Notes: generated from the letters alone by a model not told the origin. 64,000 nt of DNA from Hofstenia miamia (GCA_004352715.1 SCFE01000108.1:650198-714197); one strand, 5' to 3'; numbered from the stretch's first letter, positions 1 to 12,211 are shown. Program-made: numbers and translations.

Positions 1-33
<33 letters not shown>
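1..33. repeat. (TA)n microsatellite
   Basis: Pure alternating TA at the left edge, abutting the MITE that follows. Other sizeable (TA)n runs lie at 2855-2888, 5091-5120, 5485-5510 (against a gap), 12910-12952, 14650-14670, 14841-14859, 18327-18348, 43460-43508, 48899-48929, 49270-49286, 55409-55435 and 55671-55702. Confidence 0.95.
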
Positions 34-36
<3 letters not shown>

Positions 37-44
37 GATACAGA

Positions 45-294
45 CAGTAAGATTGTGAAATTTGGAATTTCGTGAAATCCCTAAAATTCAGTGAATTTGC
101 GAAATTTGTCAATTACCTTATTTCATAACAACAATACCTAGATACGTCATTTATTTGGAAAAATATTAAACCAAACTCTAACCCCAACTTCTTATAATTA
201 GTTGTGTCATGAAGTTTTTAAATGAATTAGTAGTTTCACAAATTCACCTAAATTTTGGGGATTGCACTAAATTCCCAATTACACAATTTTACTG
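45..294. mobile_element. fold-back MITE with about 60-bp inverted termini, probable TA target site
   Basis: The left end starts CAGTAAGATTGTGAAATT. The reverse complement of the right end starts CAGTAAAATTGTGTAATT, and the match continues for about 60 bases with scattered mismatches. TA stands after the right end, and TA lies 4 bases outside the left end, beyond an extra CAGA. There is no coding capacity. This resembles a non-autonomous Tc1/mariner-type MITE. A shorter relative is at 19916-20096; both share inverted ends and a CTAACCC-like centre. Confidence 0.7.
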
Positions 295-3200
295 TAAGAT
301 ATAAACGTTTGAAAATGAAGCACATGTAAAATGTACTAATGTGTAAAAATATATAATTCGTGCTAAAAATGCATGTTTTTATACTGAAATTTAAAAAATT
401 TATATACAACAAATAAATGCAGTGCAAAATTTATCGAGATTCTACTTTAATTTTTTATCTTAATTTAATTTCGAATGTTTTGTTGTTTATTTCTATTTGT
501 ATGCTATATTTTAGGGACATAGCTTTCTTCATTTAAAGATTTTTTATCGATGAACAATAAAATGACTCTCCTGCAAACGTGGATGTATAATGTCACCATA
601 ATTACCTAATCCTGACCAATATTGCTTTCAAACACTTAGGCAACCTATTTATATGTTTCTATGTGTTTTCATTGCTTGGCACAACCCAGCTCTACCAATC
701 TTCTGCCCTGATCTATCATTGAAATCAAATAGTTTTGAGCTGATGTTTTGTTCTTATTTGAAAGAGAATTACTTAACAAGGAATAGTTGCAAAAGCCTTC
801 AATTTCTATACAAAAAAAAATTGAAAAAATCCTGTTTTATAGTTTTATGGTACATCCCGTATCTATAATTTGATTTTTTTTCATTCCACTTGATTATTAG
901 TGGTCATACCCCAAAAAAATAAATTTCGAAGTGCTTTAATTTCCTAAAACGGAATAATCACATCTCAATATTCTGTGTAAGTATTAGAAGATAGAATTTA
1001 AAGTAAGGAAATGCTGTGAATGACAAACTCTTTGGTTTCAAATCCAGCATGTACTATGTACAACCAAGACTCATTTTACATAGAACATGTACATAGTGTA
1101 TCCTACAATAGAATATATTATAGTTAGAGAAATTAAATCAGCAAAGTATGAACAAGATATGCCAACACAAACTTGATATTTAATAAATTTAAGTGTTTGA
1201 AGCGTAATATGATTCCAGGTTTTCTATTTTTCATCATTAAATACTTTCTGAAATTCTAATGGAACAAACAGTATTGCATTAATGAAAAAAGTAGTCAGAG
1301 ATGTATTTCTAAATAAATAAAAAGGGGGCTCTAAATTTGACTACTGAATTCTATATCATATTTTTACCAAATTTAATTTTTCAACAAATACAATCCAACA
1401 TCCCAAGTCGCAATAAAACTTTAGCAAGGCTGAGTCACATTTCCCACACCCTAGAGTACACCCCCGCCCCCCCCCAGGATATTGTACATCTAAACTAGCA
1501 AATTATAAAATTCTTCCATCTAAGAATCATATCTTTAGCAAAGAAGACTAATCTAAGAGTTTCCTAGGCTGAATTTTGGATTTCTGGAAAGAAATAGAAT
1601 TTGTACGTTTGCTGAAAAGTTTCGCAGTGTGTAAAATTTGGTAATGATTAAAATTTTTTGATATCTTCAAAATACCACATTCTTCTTTAATGAGTAAAAA
1701 TTTTGTCTATATTTAAGGTTAAATATACAATGATGAAAAAACCAATATCTATAATTTGCCATGAAATATTTTCAAAATATAGACATTTTTATTGAAATCA
1801 TTTGTTTGGGTTTTTGATAAAGTAATATTTTTCAAGAAATTTAAAATAAGAAATAGTAGCTTTCCAAATGTTGCAGCTCTACATAAGACAATATTTGCTT
1901 TCCAAATATAGAAATTTCATCTTGAATTGGATTTTAAGTTGTGAAATTTGAAGTGATTAAAGGAAATAATTTTGAATCTTGGGAATTTTTTTGAACTATT
2001 AATAGGTGTGTATACAAATTAGAAATTTCAATATGACATACATTGAGTGGAAATAACAAAATAATTGATGATCTACTGAAAACAAACAAGCTTATATATT
2101 AATAGAGCGCGCTGCTATAACTTGAGCACATTTTGAAAGGGTTTGATTTAAAGGTTCCTATAAAAATGCCTCATCAGATAATTTGAATAAGTCGAGCGAG
2201 ATGGAACAGTAAGTATATTTTTGCAATTATGTTTGAACAGAAGAACACGAAATGAATTCAACCATTTCAAAACATCTGAGAAATTGTGGACTAAGTTATG
2301 ATGTAAAAATTTCAAAATGATTGAAAGTAGTTTAATTAGATCATTTCAACCAATTCTAAACACCAAAATAGGATTACGTACATAAACCATTTAATGAAAT
2401 AAAGTATTATCATAAAACCAAGTATATTTAGAGAGAATAATTTTGTAACAAAACTGACGATGGCTTTGTAAGTCGAAATATATTTTTGAATGTTTTTATT
2501 ACTCAGGGAATCATTCAATGACGCTAAACATTGGCAAAATTAGAACAACAATGAACCACTTTGTCAATGAAACACATAAAATTACTAAAATTTTAGGGTT
2601 AAATTTGCACATTTTTGCTTAGAAATTATTTTCTTTGATTTTTGATGCTCCACAAGATCTTTACGAACGCGAAACGCTTGAAAAATATGACAATTTACAT
2701 GCGCAAATATATGTCAACTGTTATATATTCTGTAAATTTCAAATTTTAGTATATTCTTCATAAAGCTTCATTGAAATAAAAAGTGAATATAAAATTTTCA
2801 TTTTCACTAAATGGTACTGTATTTTTAGAAAAAAACGGAATTTTCGAACACTTTAATATATATATATATATAATATATATATATAATATCATATATAGCA
2901 AACTCTTTGTGAAATTTCCCCAGCATAATAAATTTCTAAAAGCTTAGGTTTTACTATAAGGAAGTTTCACTAGAATAATATCAGCAGAGTATCTATAAAG
3001 ATTTTAGACTTTGGTATTTATGGAATTGTCTATTTTGATCACACGTTGCCTTGAAAATTAATTTAAGCTATTGGAAAACCACATAATTCGTCCCACAACA
3101 GTAAAACTTGCGAAACTTTATATGTATTTACAAATTACAGTTAACATGAATACGAGAACACATTTTGTTTAAAGAGGCAGTTATGATAAGTAAACGTTGT

Positions 3201-3900
3201 TAAGGAATAGTTGTAGCGAATTTCTTGCTTTGTTAATTTAGAAGGAGTATTCAATTATACAATCAATTCACGAATATATAAAAACAACAATAAATTACAA
3301 TCTTCCAAATGACATGCGCTGTCATGCAGTATATGAATTTTTTTCTGATAATTAAGTACATAAAGGCTTTCATACAATTTCGTATTAATATGACAAATGT
3401 GCTTGTATTAAATTTAAAATTCACTCTGCAGTGAGAAATTATGGAGGTTTCGAATTTGGGACGAATAACCAACGGCAACCCTAAATTATATATACACTCT
3501 TGGTCTAAAGAAAAAACTTTCAGGAAAATATCTCTCGTAGCCGATTTGATTTTAGCTAATTTGCAGTCCTCCTGATAGGCATACTATTCGGTTTCTGGCT
3601 ACAAGACTCTACACGACTCTTAAATGAAAATCTTACCTTAGACATAAAACTATCAATTGAATTTTATTATCCGAATGATGCTTGTACCAAAACCTCATTT
3701 TTAATAACCATTGTACTACATGTATAAATGATTTTTCAACGTTCTTTTACAACAGGTATATGTATTTGTAACAAAAATGTTCATATATTGGCATTAAAAA
3801 ATTTTAAAGTGAACATTTTTTTAAATTACATAATGCCACATCAGTATAGAATTTTTTTCATTTAATATGTAATAAAATTCATCAAAATGGAATTAGAATT
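295..3900. other. 3.6 kb with no recognisable gene
   Basis: AT-rich DNA in all six frames. The only ORFs are short and match nothing I recognise. It holds a (TA)n run at 2855-2888 and a poly-C run at 1461-1475. No exon with convincing splice sites was found. Confidence 0.6.
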
Positions 3901-3917
3901 TTCCACGGTAGATGGTG

Positions 3918-4811
3918 TCATAAATTTGCTTCTAAGAAATAGCCCATGTAGTCAACATAAAAAATGTCGTATGATTGTTTGTTTGCTGCTAAGCTGTTGA
4001 TATTATCGAAAAATACCAACAAGCCTGCTGTGCGTACTGCACTGCTGTCACGTAGTTTTTGATAAAGCATTATTTCTATATAACGTTTTTTTAATTCAAA
4101 TCTGTAAAATTTAACTGTTAAATCCACATTGAAATCACTAGAAGGTTGAAATGCCTCGGATAGTTTTGTACTTAAAATTTTCCTTTTGTGTATGATGTTT
4201 GCATTAAAATACATTTCTGTTGCAGTTGGCAAAGGCTTTGTTCTTAATTTTCCAGACAACATATTAAAACTAACGAGGCCCTTTGTTTCAAAAATTTTTA
4301 AGCTTAGTGTTCCAGCGTACTGCTTATGCGGAGGTGGTGGAATAACGTGCCATGTTTGAGAATGACTAGTGTTTCCCTTAACTAAGTCAGCTAAGGTCGA
4401 GGCGTCTTGTGCCACTGTGAGTCTACGTCGTCTGTCTTCTTTAAATCCAAATATTTGAAATTCTTCTTCAACTTTAGAGCATCTGCTACGTTTATCAATC
4501 GCTGCACTTCTGTAATACCAGTCTTTGACAACAGGTTCTGGAGTTTCAGACGGAAATTGCAAATGCTTCGACAACTTAGTTTTAAACTTTTTAAGTTTTT
4601 TAGTCGTCTTTGATTCAATTATAAAATTTTCAAAGAAGGACTCACCTTCAATGTCAACTAAGTTTGTCTTAATGCTCTCCTTTATTAGTCTATCATTTTC
4701 AGTAAAAAATAAATCATCGAAGTAGCTTTGAGATGCGTAATAGTTCTTGAAATTGAAATTCTTTGGTAAGGAAAATAATTTTGGTAACAACACAGAATCA
4801 ATGTCGTCCAT
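3918..4811 (-). CDS. intronless 297-aa protein, possible C2-like domain
   Basis: Single uninterrupted ORF with a true ATG at 4811-4809, far longer than chance in DNA this AT-rich. The first 100 residues are charged, with a lysine-rich stretch around residues 70-82 (TTKKLKKFKTKLSKH). Residues 93-145 hold DWYYRSAAIDKR and a basic EDRRRRL block. Residues about 165-270 read like a beta-rich C2 fold: GTLSLKIFETKGL at its start, then a later FELKKRYIEIMLYQK strand. The usual calcium-binding aspartates are not obvious, so any C2 domain would probably be calcium-independent. There is no signal peptide or membrane segment. No TATA box or poly(A) signal was picked out with confidence. It could be a conserved intronless gene or a retrocopy. 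That it is coding is fairly sure; the fold is a guess. Confidence 0.6.
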   Translation of the reverse strand: MDDIDSVLLPKLFSLPKNFNFKNYYASQSYFDDLFFTENDRLIKESIKTNLVDIEGESFFENFIIESKTTKKLKKFKTKLSKHLQFPSETPEPVVKDWYYRSAAIDKRSRCSKVEEEFQIFGFKEDRRRRLTVAQDASTLADLVKGNTSHSQTWHVIPPPPHKQYAGTLSLKIFETKGLVSFNMLSGKLRTKPLPTATEMYFNANIIHKRKILSTKLSEAFQPSSDFNVDLTVKFYRFELKKRYIEIMLYQKLRDSSAVRTAGLLVFFDNINSLAANKQSYDIFYVDYMGYFLEANL

Positions 4812-5086
4812 TGAATAGAGTTAATTGTACTATTTGGCTATCATTTGTGTTGCGTTTTATTGTATCATGATACAATTGTTAACCCAAATAGAATGAGCCA
4901 ATTTTCAAGCAATGATGTAATATTGTACGTTGCCGTTGAAACACATAAACAGCTATAAGATGTAAAGTTTTTAAATTGAATATGCGTATTTTATCAATGT
5001 TAATAGATAAAATTAACAGCTTAGTAAAATATAATTGATTTTCTATCAATATTATAGAACTATTGGAATTATTGTAGACAAGATAA

Positions 5087-5122
<36 letters not shown>

Positions 5123-5204
5123 TTTGCATGGAATATTCTTTCAAAATGTCAGAAAGGGTGAGTTTTATTAGAAATTAGTGCTGTGCGTCTCAATATACTT
5201 TAAT

Positions 5205-5430
5205 AGGGCCAACCGGACCGGGTTGCTTTCTAACCTAAGCGGATTTTAACAGGTTTTAACCGGATCCTTAAAAATTAGCGCTAGACTGGTTAAATACATT
5301 TATGCATCTATATTCATTTTCAAGTTTAAAAAATATATTCCATTCCTATGCCCTGCAAATTAATCGGGTTTAACCGGACCTGATCGTTTTAGTTGGGTTT
5401 AACCTGACCGGATTAATCAGACCAAATCAC
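5205..5430. repeat. AACCGG-rich short repeats
   Basis: Repeated AACCGG or related words (AACCGGACCGGGTT, TTTTAACCGGATCC, TTTAACCGGACCTG, ACCTGACCGGATTA) in both orientations within about 225 bp. Similar ACCGGTT-rich blocks occur at 43735-43850 and near 45178-45250. They may be remains of a palindromic non-autonomous element. Confidence 0.4.
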
Positions 5431-5510
5431 TATTATAAATAAATTTTAACTTTGATAATTCTTAACAAATCTTAGTGTGTACGAATATATATATATATAT
5501 ATATATATAT

Positions 5511-6510
5511 NNNNNNNNNNNNNNNNNNNNNNNNNNNNNNNNNNNNNNNNNNNNNNNNNNNNNNNNNNNNNNNNNNNNNNNNNNNNNNNNNNNNNNNNNN
5601 NNNNNNNNNNNNNNNNNNNNNNNNNNNNNNNNNNNNNNNNNNNNNNNNNNNNNNNNNNNNNNNNNNNNNNNNNNNNNNNNNNNNNNNNNNNNNNNNNNNN
5701 NNNNNNNNNNNNNNNNNNNNNNNNNNNNNNNNNNNNNNNNNNNNNNNNNNNNNNNNNNNNNNNNNNNNNNNNNNNNNNNNNNNNNNNNNNNNNNNNNNNN
5801 NNNNNNNNNNNNNNNNNNNNNNNNNNNNNNNNNNNNNNNNNNNNNNNNNNNNNNNNNNNNNNNNNNNNNNNNNNNNNNNNNNNNNNNNNNNNNNNNNNNN
5901 NNNNNNNNNNNNNNNNNNNNNNNNNNNNNNNNNNNNNNNNNNNNNNNNNNNNNNNNNNNNNNNNNNNNNNNNNNNNNNNNNNNNNNNNNNNNNNNNNNNN
6001 NNNNNNNNNNNNNNNNNNNNNNNNNNNNNNNNNNNNNNNNNNNNNNNNNNNNNNNNNNNNNNNNNNNNNNNNNNNNNNNNNNNNNNNNNNNNNNNNNNNN
6101 NNNNNNNNNNNNNNNNNNNNNNNNNNNNNNNNNNNNNNNNNNNNNNNNNNNNNNNNNNNNNNNNNNNNNNNNNNNNNNNNNNNNNNNNNNNNNNNNNNNN
6201 NNNNNNNNNNNNNNNNNNNNNNNNNNNNNNNNNNNNNNNNNNNNNNNNNNNNNNNNNNNNNNNNNNNNNNNNNNNNNNNNNNNNNNNNNNNNNNNNNNNN
6301 NNNNNNNNNNNNNNNNNNNNNNNNNNNNNNNNNNNNNNNNNNNNNNNNNNNNNNNNNNNNNNNNNNNNNNNNNNNNNNNNNNNNNNNNNNNNNNNNNNNN
6401 NNNNNNNNNNNNNNNNNNNNNNNNNNNNNNNNNNNNNNNNNNNNNNNNNNNNNNNNNNNNNNNNNNNNNNNNNNNNNNNNNNNNNNNNNNNNNNNNNNNN
6501 NNNNNNNNNN
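5511..6510. other. assembly gap, exactly 1000 N
   Basis: A round-number run of N, so its true length is unknown. It is bordered on the left by (TA)n and on the right by the interior of a LINE. ORFs crossing it are meaningless. Confidence 0.99.
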
Positions 6511-7357
6511 AGTATTTGCGTTTGTGATGTTAGCTATGAAAATAGTAGGCTTGGAAATTAGTTTAACTAAATGTGAAGTTTGGTCACCTAATCCTAATTG
6601 CGATTTCAGTGCTTTGCCCAAATCAATCAACAGACGAAAAGATGGTATTGTCACTCTTGGAGCTCCTATCTCCAAGTCTCCAAAATTTGTCCAAGAGTTC
6701 TTCTCGAAACGTGTTTCTAAGTCCATTCAAATAATGAATGAAATAAAATTACTTGAAGATCCACAGTTAGAATTACATCTGTTAAGGAGCTGTGCCTCAC
6801 TACCTAAGATATCGTTTTGTTTAAGAACTTCTAATCCCGCAACTGTTACTGCAGAATTGGAAGAATTTGATTCAGCAGTTCATCAGTCTCTAGAAAGTAT
6901 AGCAGGTTCAGCTGTTTCTGTGTCACAAAGACTNGTGCTTGAAAAGTCTAACCTCACTGAGTCTCGTGCTCGTCCTGAGGACATCTTTTTGCCATGCTGG
7001 TCTTCTGGCCGACCAGCTGCTCTAGACGTGACTGTAATTAGTTCACTGCAGCCTTCGATTGTTTCTCTTGCGGGTACTAATGCTGGTCATGCTCTGGAAG
7101 TTTCAGACAACCGAAAGCTTACTAAATACGCAGAATCATGTTCAGCAGCTGGTATATCCTTCATACCACTATCAGTGGAAGCTCTAGGAGGATGGTCACC
7201 AATTGCTATCAAAGTATTCTCCAAAATGTCTTTTATGTCTTCTGCCAGAAATGCCTCTTGCGATCTGAATACGGTTTCTACATACTTTTTTCAGCAATTG
7301 TCAGTAATTTTACAGCGGGGAAATGCTACTCTTCTTTTATCAAGATATGGTTGTTAG
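6511..7357 (+). mobile_element. 3' half of an RLE-type LINE (family A): RT thumb plus restriction-like endonuclease
   Basis: Open frame from the gap edge to the TAG at 7355-7357. It starts in the RT thumb (GLEISLTKCEVW, VTLGAPISKS, then HLLRSCASLPKISFCLRTS). After the ambiguous base at 6934 it jumps straight into an endonuclease-like domain (RPEDIFLPCW, RPAALDVTVISSLQPS, FIPLSVEALGGW). That domain resembles the PD-(D/E)XK nuclease at the C-terminus of R2/HERO-type LINEs, which nicks target DNA for target-primed reverse transcription. The zinc-finger linker expected between thumb and nuclease is missing, so there is a deletion or misjoin at the N. The RT catalytic core would lie in the gap. 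The tail ends QRGNATLLLSRYGC. Confidence 0.75.
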
Positions 7358-7364
7358 GGTTCAA

Positions 7365-7473
7365 GCAATTCATGTCTAATCTGTAGCATCTGGAACACAA
7401 ACTCAACCATTGTACAAGTTTTTCAATATCGATCACCCAAAAAATAATCATTGTAATGTTAATTTTATATGTA
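7365..7473 (+). repeat. 3'UTR-like block of the family A LINE
   Basis: Directly follows the stop of the RLE ORF. It is repeated at 32962-33097 with about 90% identity, apart from a roughly 23-base insertion in the second copy. Shared words include GCAATTCATGTCTAATCTG, CTGGAACACAAACTCA and ATCACCCAAAAAATAATCAT. A 3'UTR is the likely origin, since LINE copies keep their 3' ends. Confidence 0.65.
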
Positions 7474-7499
7474 CCATTAAATTAAATAACATTGCGATC

Positions 7500-9850
7500 C
7501 ATTTTCTTGGTAATAAATCTGTTATTTTTTAATTATCTTGATGGTACCAGCCATTTTTTAATTACAGAATTTATATGATCTTTGAATTTTAGTTGATTGT
7601 CAATTAACACTCCTAAATATTTTATTCTTGGTTGCTCCATTATTTCTTTGTTGTTAAGATACAATTTTGTCTTTTTTTCGCCTTTTGTTAATTTATTCAT
7701 CTGCATAAAAGTATTTTTTTCAATATTTAGAGACATCATGTTTTTGTTATAGTAGTCATGTATGAGAAGATATAAATTGGATTGTAGTTAATTGATATTT
7801 GTTGTATAGATTAATGTATCATCTGCATATAACATACATTTTATATTTATGTGATTTGAAATATCATTTATATAGATATTAAACAACAAAGGACCCAAAA
7901 CAGAACCTTGCGGAACATTCCTTTCAATTTTCAAAAGATTTGATGATTCATTTTTAAATTGCACAAATTGATATCTATCATTTAAGTAATCATCAATAAG
8001 TGAAGAAGAAGTAAGGTCGAAGTTGTAAGTATCTTTCAATTTTTTAATCAATATTCCATGATCTATAGAATTGAATGCTTTTGAAAGTTCCAAAGAAAGA
8101 ATATATACACTTTCCTTTCTATCTGTGAGTTGTCTCCAATGTTCTACTGTATCCAAAAGAGCATTCATAGTAGAAGAACGTTTTCTAAATTCAAATTGAT
8201 TTTCACTAAACAAGTTGTATTTTTTAAAGTAGCAGCTAATATGATCGTGTAAAATTTTTTCGAAAATCTTATTAATTCCAGTTAATATTGATATAGGTCT
8301 GTAGTTTGAGGAAATATTGCTTATGATTATAACTTTTTTTAGATTGGAATAACTTTTGCAACCTTTAGTTCATCAGGATATTTGTTGAATTTATTGCATT
8401 CATTAAATAAGAAAAACAAAGGTTTTTCTATAACACTTAGCGATTCTTTTAAAAACCATATAGGATAGTTACAAGTTCCTTTAGATTTTCTAATGTTTAA
8501 AAATTTTGAAGCATCTAGAAATTCATGCAAGGAAGCATATCTAAAAGCAAATGAACTTGCATTGAACTTTAAATTTTTATGTTTCTAAAATTTATTCGTG
8601 ATAATATATTGCTGACCACTAAATTTTCCCAATTTTATGAAATCTTCATTAAATACATTTGATATTTCCAAGTTATTGTACACATGATTCTCTTTCTTAT
8701 CTATTAGGTAATCAGGTTCAATATTTGAATGTGGTTTCAAAAAATTATTAATGTATTTCCACTTTTGAGAACATGTTTTGATTTTTTCAAAAGAAGATTT
8801 CAAAAATGAACTTAGATCTTGTTTACAACTATTCGATGCAATATTTCCATAGATTTTATATTTCTTCATATTTTCATAACATTTGTCTTTACACAAATGT
8901 CTATAGGCTTGATGTTTCTCGTTAATATGTTTCTTAGACTTTTCTGAAATTCATATTTTCCAACTAGGAGTTCTCTTTTGATTTACAGAAATGATCTTCC
9001 TTGTAACTGGAATATGTATATTATATAATTGAGCCATGTTATTATTGATAAAGCTTAGTTTCTCATTAATGGACATTAAGTTATAATAGTTACGCCAATT
9101 TAGATTTAGTAAGTCCCAAAATAATTATTCTTTGTTAAATTTTTTACAATCATAATAACATACCCATTTTCTCTCTTTGTTGAATTTCATTTTAACATAT
9201 ATTGCACATGTAATTTGATGATCGCAAATGAAAAAATCTGTTACTGTTTTAATGAAACTATTATAGTTCGAAATGTTTGTAATTAAATAGTCAATCAAAG
9301 ATGAGCTTTTTCCATTAATATGAGTCGGAATTGTTTTATTGAGTACTTCCAATCCAAAAATGTCTATAACCTCATGAACATTTGCATTATCATACTTATT
9401 TAGAAAATTCTGGTTATAATTGCCCATAAGAATTACTGGCTTATTTTCAATCGTTGCTCGTGATAATTCTGAAGATAGTATAACAAAAAAATCATTAAAA
9501 TTTCATCGATTATTGCGATAACTTAAATTAATTAAATGCTTTACATTCGATATTAAAATTTCTATCTATAAACTTTCAAATTGGGTATTTTGAACATTTA
9601 GATCTTGTGGATGAAAATGCTTAGGTATGATAAATAATATGCCGCCACCTCTAGTTTTTGTAGAATTTGTAAGATCTCTATCCTTGCGAAATATCTTAAA
9701 CCAATTTCTCTTATAGATGTTGTCATTATCAGTATCTTTTAACCATGTTTCCGTGATTTCCGCAAATTGTGTTTCCATCCATATTTAAAATCAATTCTTT
9801 ATACTTACTTTATTTGTTAAACTTTGGACATTAATATTAAGAAATTTGAC
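7500..9850 (-). mobile_element. APE-type LINE ORF2, decayed (endonuclease plus reverse transcriptase)
   Basis: Read on the minus strand. Pieces of one non-LTR retrotransposon polyprotein follow in order, broken by frameshifts and stops. The apurinic-type endonuclease is at 9778-9566 (ITETWLKD, RGGGILFIIP) and 9427-9125 (a GNYN equivalent of GDFN, and CDHQIT). A linker is at 8896-8585. RT fingers are at 8530-8339 (YPDELKVAKVIPI). The palm is at 8213-7788 (SLELSKAFNSIDH, NVPQGSVLGPLLF, YADDTLIY). The thumb start is at 7739-7533 (IKYLGVLIDNQLKF), with a shifted frame continuing to about 7500. The end of the thumb and the C-terminus are absent, where family A LINE sequence begins. Motif order fits the Jockey/CR1 group. 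Losing the 3' end is unusual, since LINE copies normally lose the 5' end. Confidence 0.8.
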
Positions 9851-9940
9851 TTGGTTTTCATATCGCTTTATATATTCATTAACTTCAGTGAAATTAAAAA
9901 ATTTTTCTTTAATCATATTGAGTTTTTCTAATCGTAATAT

Positions 9941-10980
9941 TTAGTTGTTCAATGCATATTGGGCATTGTGATTAGATGATTCCAAATGAAATTGTTTAGA
10001 ATTAACACAATTTATACAATTATGTTTATTTTTGTCATTTTTGATGGGACATTCTTTATAACTGTGATTATCTGAGCAAAACATACATGATAATGTCTCA
10101 TTATTGCAACTTTTTGATGAGTGTCCATACTTACCACACTTACAACACATCTTTGCATAATGATGATCTTTAATATTCAGTATATTGAGTCCCCATTTCA
10201 GCTTCTTATTGAGAAGTAGTAAACGTATTTTAAGTGTAACCTTTATAATAACTTCATTAGAATTCTTCATATAGTTTGTTTTAGAAAATAATATTGATAT
10301 GTCATTTTCATTAACATCCTTTAATATTTCTATATTATCAATAAATAAATTACTTTTAAATGCATTAAAATCTGTCAATTCTTCATACATGGGAATATTT
10401 GAAATAATAAGTTTTGGTAAAATTTTTTGTTGAGGTTCTCAGATTGATATTTTTAGTCTTTCCTAATGCCGCTGCTGCCGTCTTTGTCTCTTCACTTGAC
10501 TTACAAATCAAAACAATGTCATTATTTTTGTTAATTATTAAGTTTTCAATAGCGGATGCAGTCTCACCTAAATTTTTGATAGATTTTTTGACATTAGAAA
10601 CCAACTTTTTACACTCCTTTTTGTTTAAGGAACTATCTTTATTGTTGAGAGATTTGCATGAAACCACTATTTTAGGTTGGAATTTTGAATGATTTAAAAT
10701 GTCCTTGTTTTCCTATTTCTGACTAGATGTATGTTTTGGAGAAAATTTCTCAAATTGCTTTTTTGGAAAAATCGTTTACCTTTAAATATTCTAAACATTT
10801 TGACTTAATTTTGGAAACTAAAATTGCACAATCAAGCTTTAGATTATTACATATGTTGAATCCATTTACCACTTGCTCTAAATCACCAGAAGAGTTCAAA
10901 AGCTCCTGTAGCTTATCACTTGTTTGAACAATATCAGAATAATGTTCTAACATATTGTAAATGATAAAAATATAATTCAA
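9941..10980 (-). mobile_element. LINE ORF1 (Gag-like, zinc knuckles), decayed
   Basis: Upstream of the ORF2 fragments on the same strand. The 149-residue piece at 10390-9941 has CCHC knuckles (CCKCGKYGHSSKSC, then CMFCSDNHSYKEC) and a third CINC half-site. These are typical of the RNA-binding ORF1 protein of Jockey/CR1-like LINEs. Two upstream pieces are at 10667-10383 (lysine-rich, with an ETKTAAAALGKTKNI stretch that may belong to an RRM-like fold) and 10980-10750. Stops and frameshifts separate all three, so the element cannot move. The 5' end is near 10990. Confidence 0.7.
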
Positions 10981-11231
10981 GCAAATTAAAGATTAACTTA
11001 CTTTAATCCTCCCCACCATATTGAGAAATATTTTCAACAACATTAATAATGCCACTATTGAGGATGAAAATTTGGTGTGTCTTTATTGTGTGAATGGATG
11101 GTTTAGACACTAAGTTTATTTAACCAATAAATGCAAATATTATGGTGAATTTTTTATAATTTTAAACATATTTAAGAAAAAAATTGTGCCCTTCATAGAT
11201 CATTGATGTCATAACAATTCAATATGTTTGA

Positions 11232-12190
11232 TTGAGTAAAGTCAAATTGTTAGCGTTCCAGAGGAACTGTTTGAGTGAGTGCATGCTTTATGAATTTCAA
11301 AAGATTGGAATAAAATTTAGGAGCTTTGTAGCAAAGAGTACATGTGAAGTGTCAAAAGGCCTTAGAGTAGGACATTTGATACCAGGGACAATGAGAAATC
11401 CACATTCTGTACTCAGTGGGAAGTTTTTTAACACTGGTTTATATTCACGCAAGCATCAATGTATCATGTTGTTGATCAGCTTAAATTCATACCCGCAGCG
11501 GATACAAATTAAGTGGATACAAATTAAGGCGATAGTAATCCGCATTCATAGCAGGTTGATCATAACTATAGAAAAGAATGATTCTTATAGTGCTCATTTG
11601 CATATTTTCCAGTAGATATGATTGAGAGATGTTTAATTCTGCCCATGCGGGTAATGCGTATTCGAACAGGGCTAAAATATACCACATTAAAGAACGCACA
11701 GGCACATTTTCATCCCGTATATAAAAGGCTAATATTTTTAAGAAGAATCGTGACCCAAAGTTCCGCAGATAGAGTCAACATGAATTGTAAATCTTAAATC
11801 AGATCTAATGACAAAACCTAAGTGTTTGTGCTGCGTTGTAAATTCGACAGCTTGGTTCATGAAAGTCAGTCCTCTAATATTTGATTTGGAAAAATATTGA
11901 GAGACTGATTTGGAGGGATTAAAGGTCGCCCCCAGGGTTGTGTGAAATATGTATGAACTTTTTTTTTGCCAAAAATAAATATATTTTATTGTTCACGTTG
12001 AAAAATTAATATATATATAAATATATCTATTGCCAATATATTTAAATAAAATATATTTTTATACAATTCTTTTCGTCTCCATGATGTTGAACAGCCAAAG
12101 ATAGCATCCAGATGGTCATGCAGCGTGGCCAGTCTGCATCAGTGTTAGCAGAAGTTAACAAACATTCTGTCATCAGCAGATATGAGAGAG
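11232..12190 (-). mobile_element. LINE reverse transcriptase fossil (palm end, thumb, C-terminus)
   Basis: Minus-strand translation in shifting frames gives an RT catalytic remnant near 12180 (SADDRMFV for YADD). A thumb follows at 11945-11760 (GATFNPSKS, QHKHLGFVIRSDLRF). The C-terminal region is at 11705-11487 (LFEYALPAWAELN, LLENMQMSTIRII). An AT-rich insertion of about 120 bp (11950-12070) interrupts it. It is a different LINE from the one at 7500-10980. Confidence 0.6.
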
Positions 12191-12211
12191 AGAGAGTGAG
12201 AGAGAGAGAGA
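12184..12211. repeat. (GA)n microsatellite
   Basis: Nearly pure GA tract with one interruption, abutting the RT fossil. Confidence 0.9.

Noticed and set aside
653-868. 71-codon plus-strand ORF
   Set aside because: Short, cysteine- and phenylalanine-rich by AT bias, no homology or splice context.
1461-1475. Poly-C run as a hAT terminus
   Set aside because: No matching GCGGAT-type inverted end or target duplication was found around it.
4391-4725. Overlapping ORFs on both strands inside 3918-4811
   Set aside because: Shadow frames of the 297-aa ORF with no independent signal.
5446-7357. Long ORFs across 5446-7357, 24282-25592 and 54204-55499
   Set aside because: They consist largely of N and arise only because gaps contain no stop codons. 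Only the sequenced flank at 6511-7357 and the segment before 24551 are meaningful.
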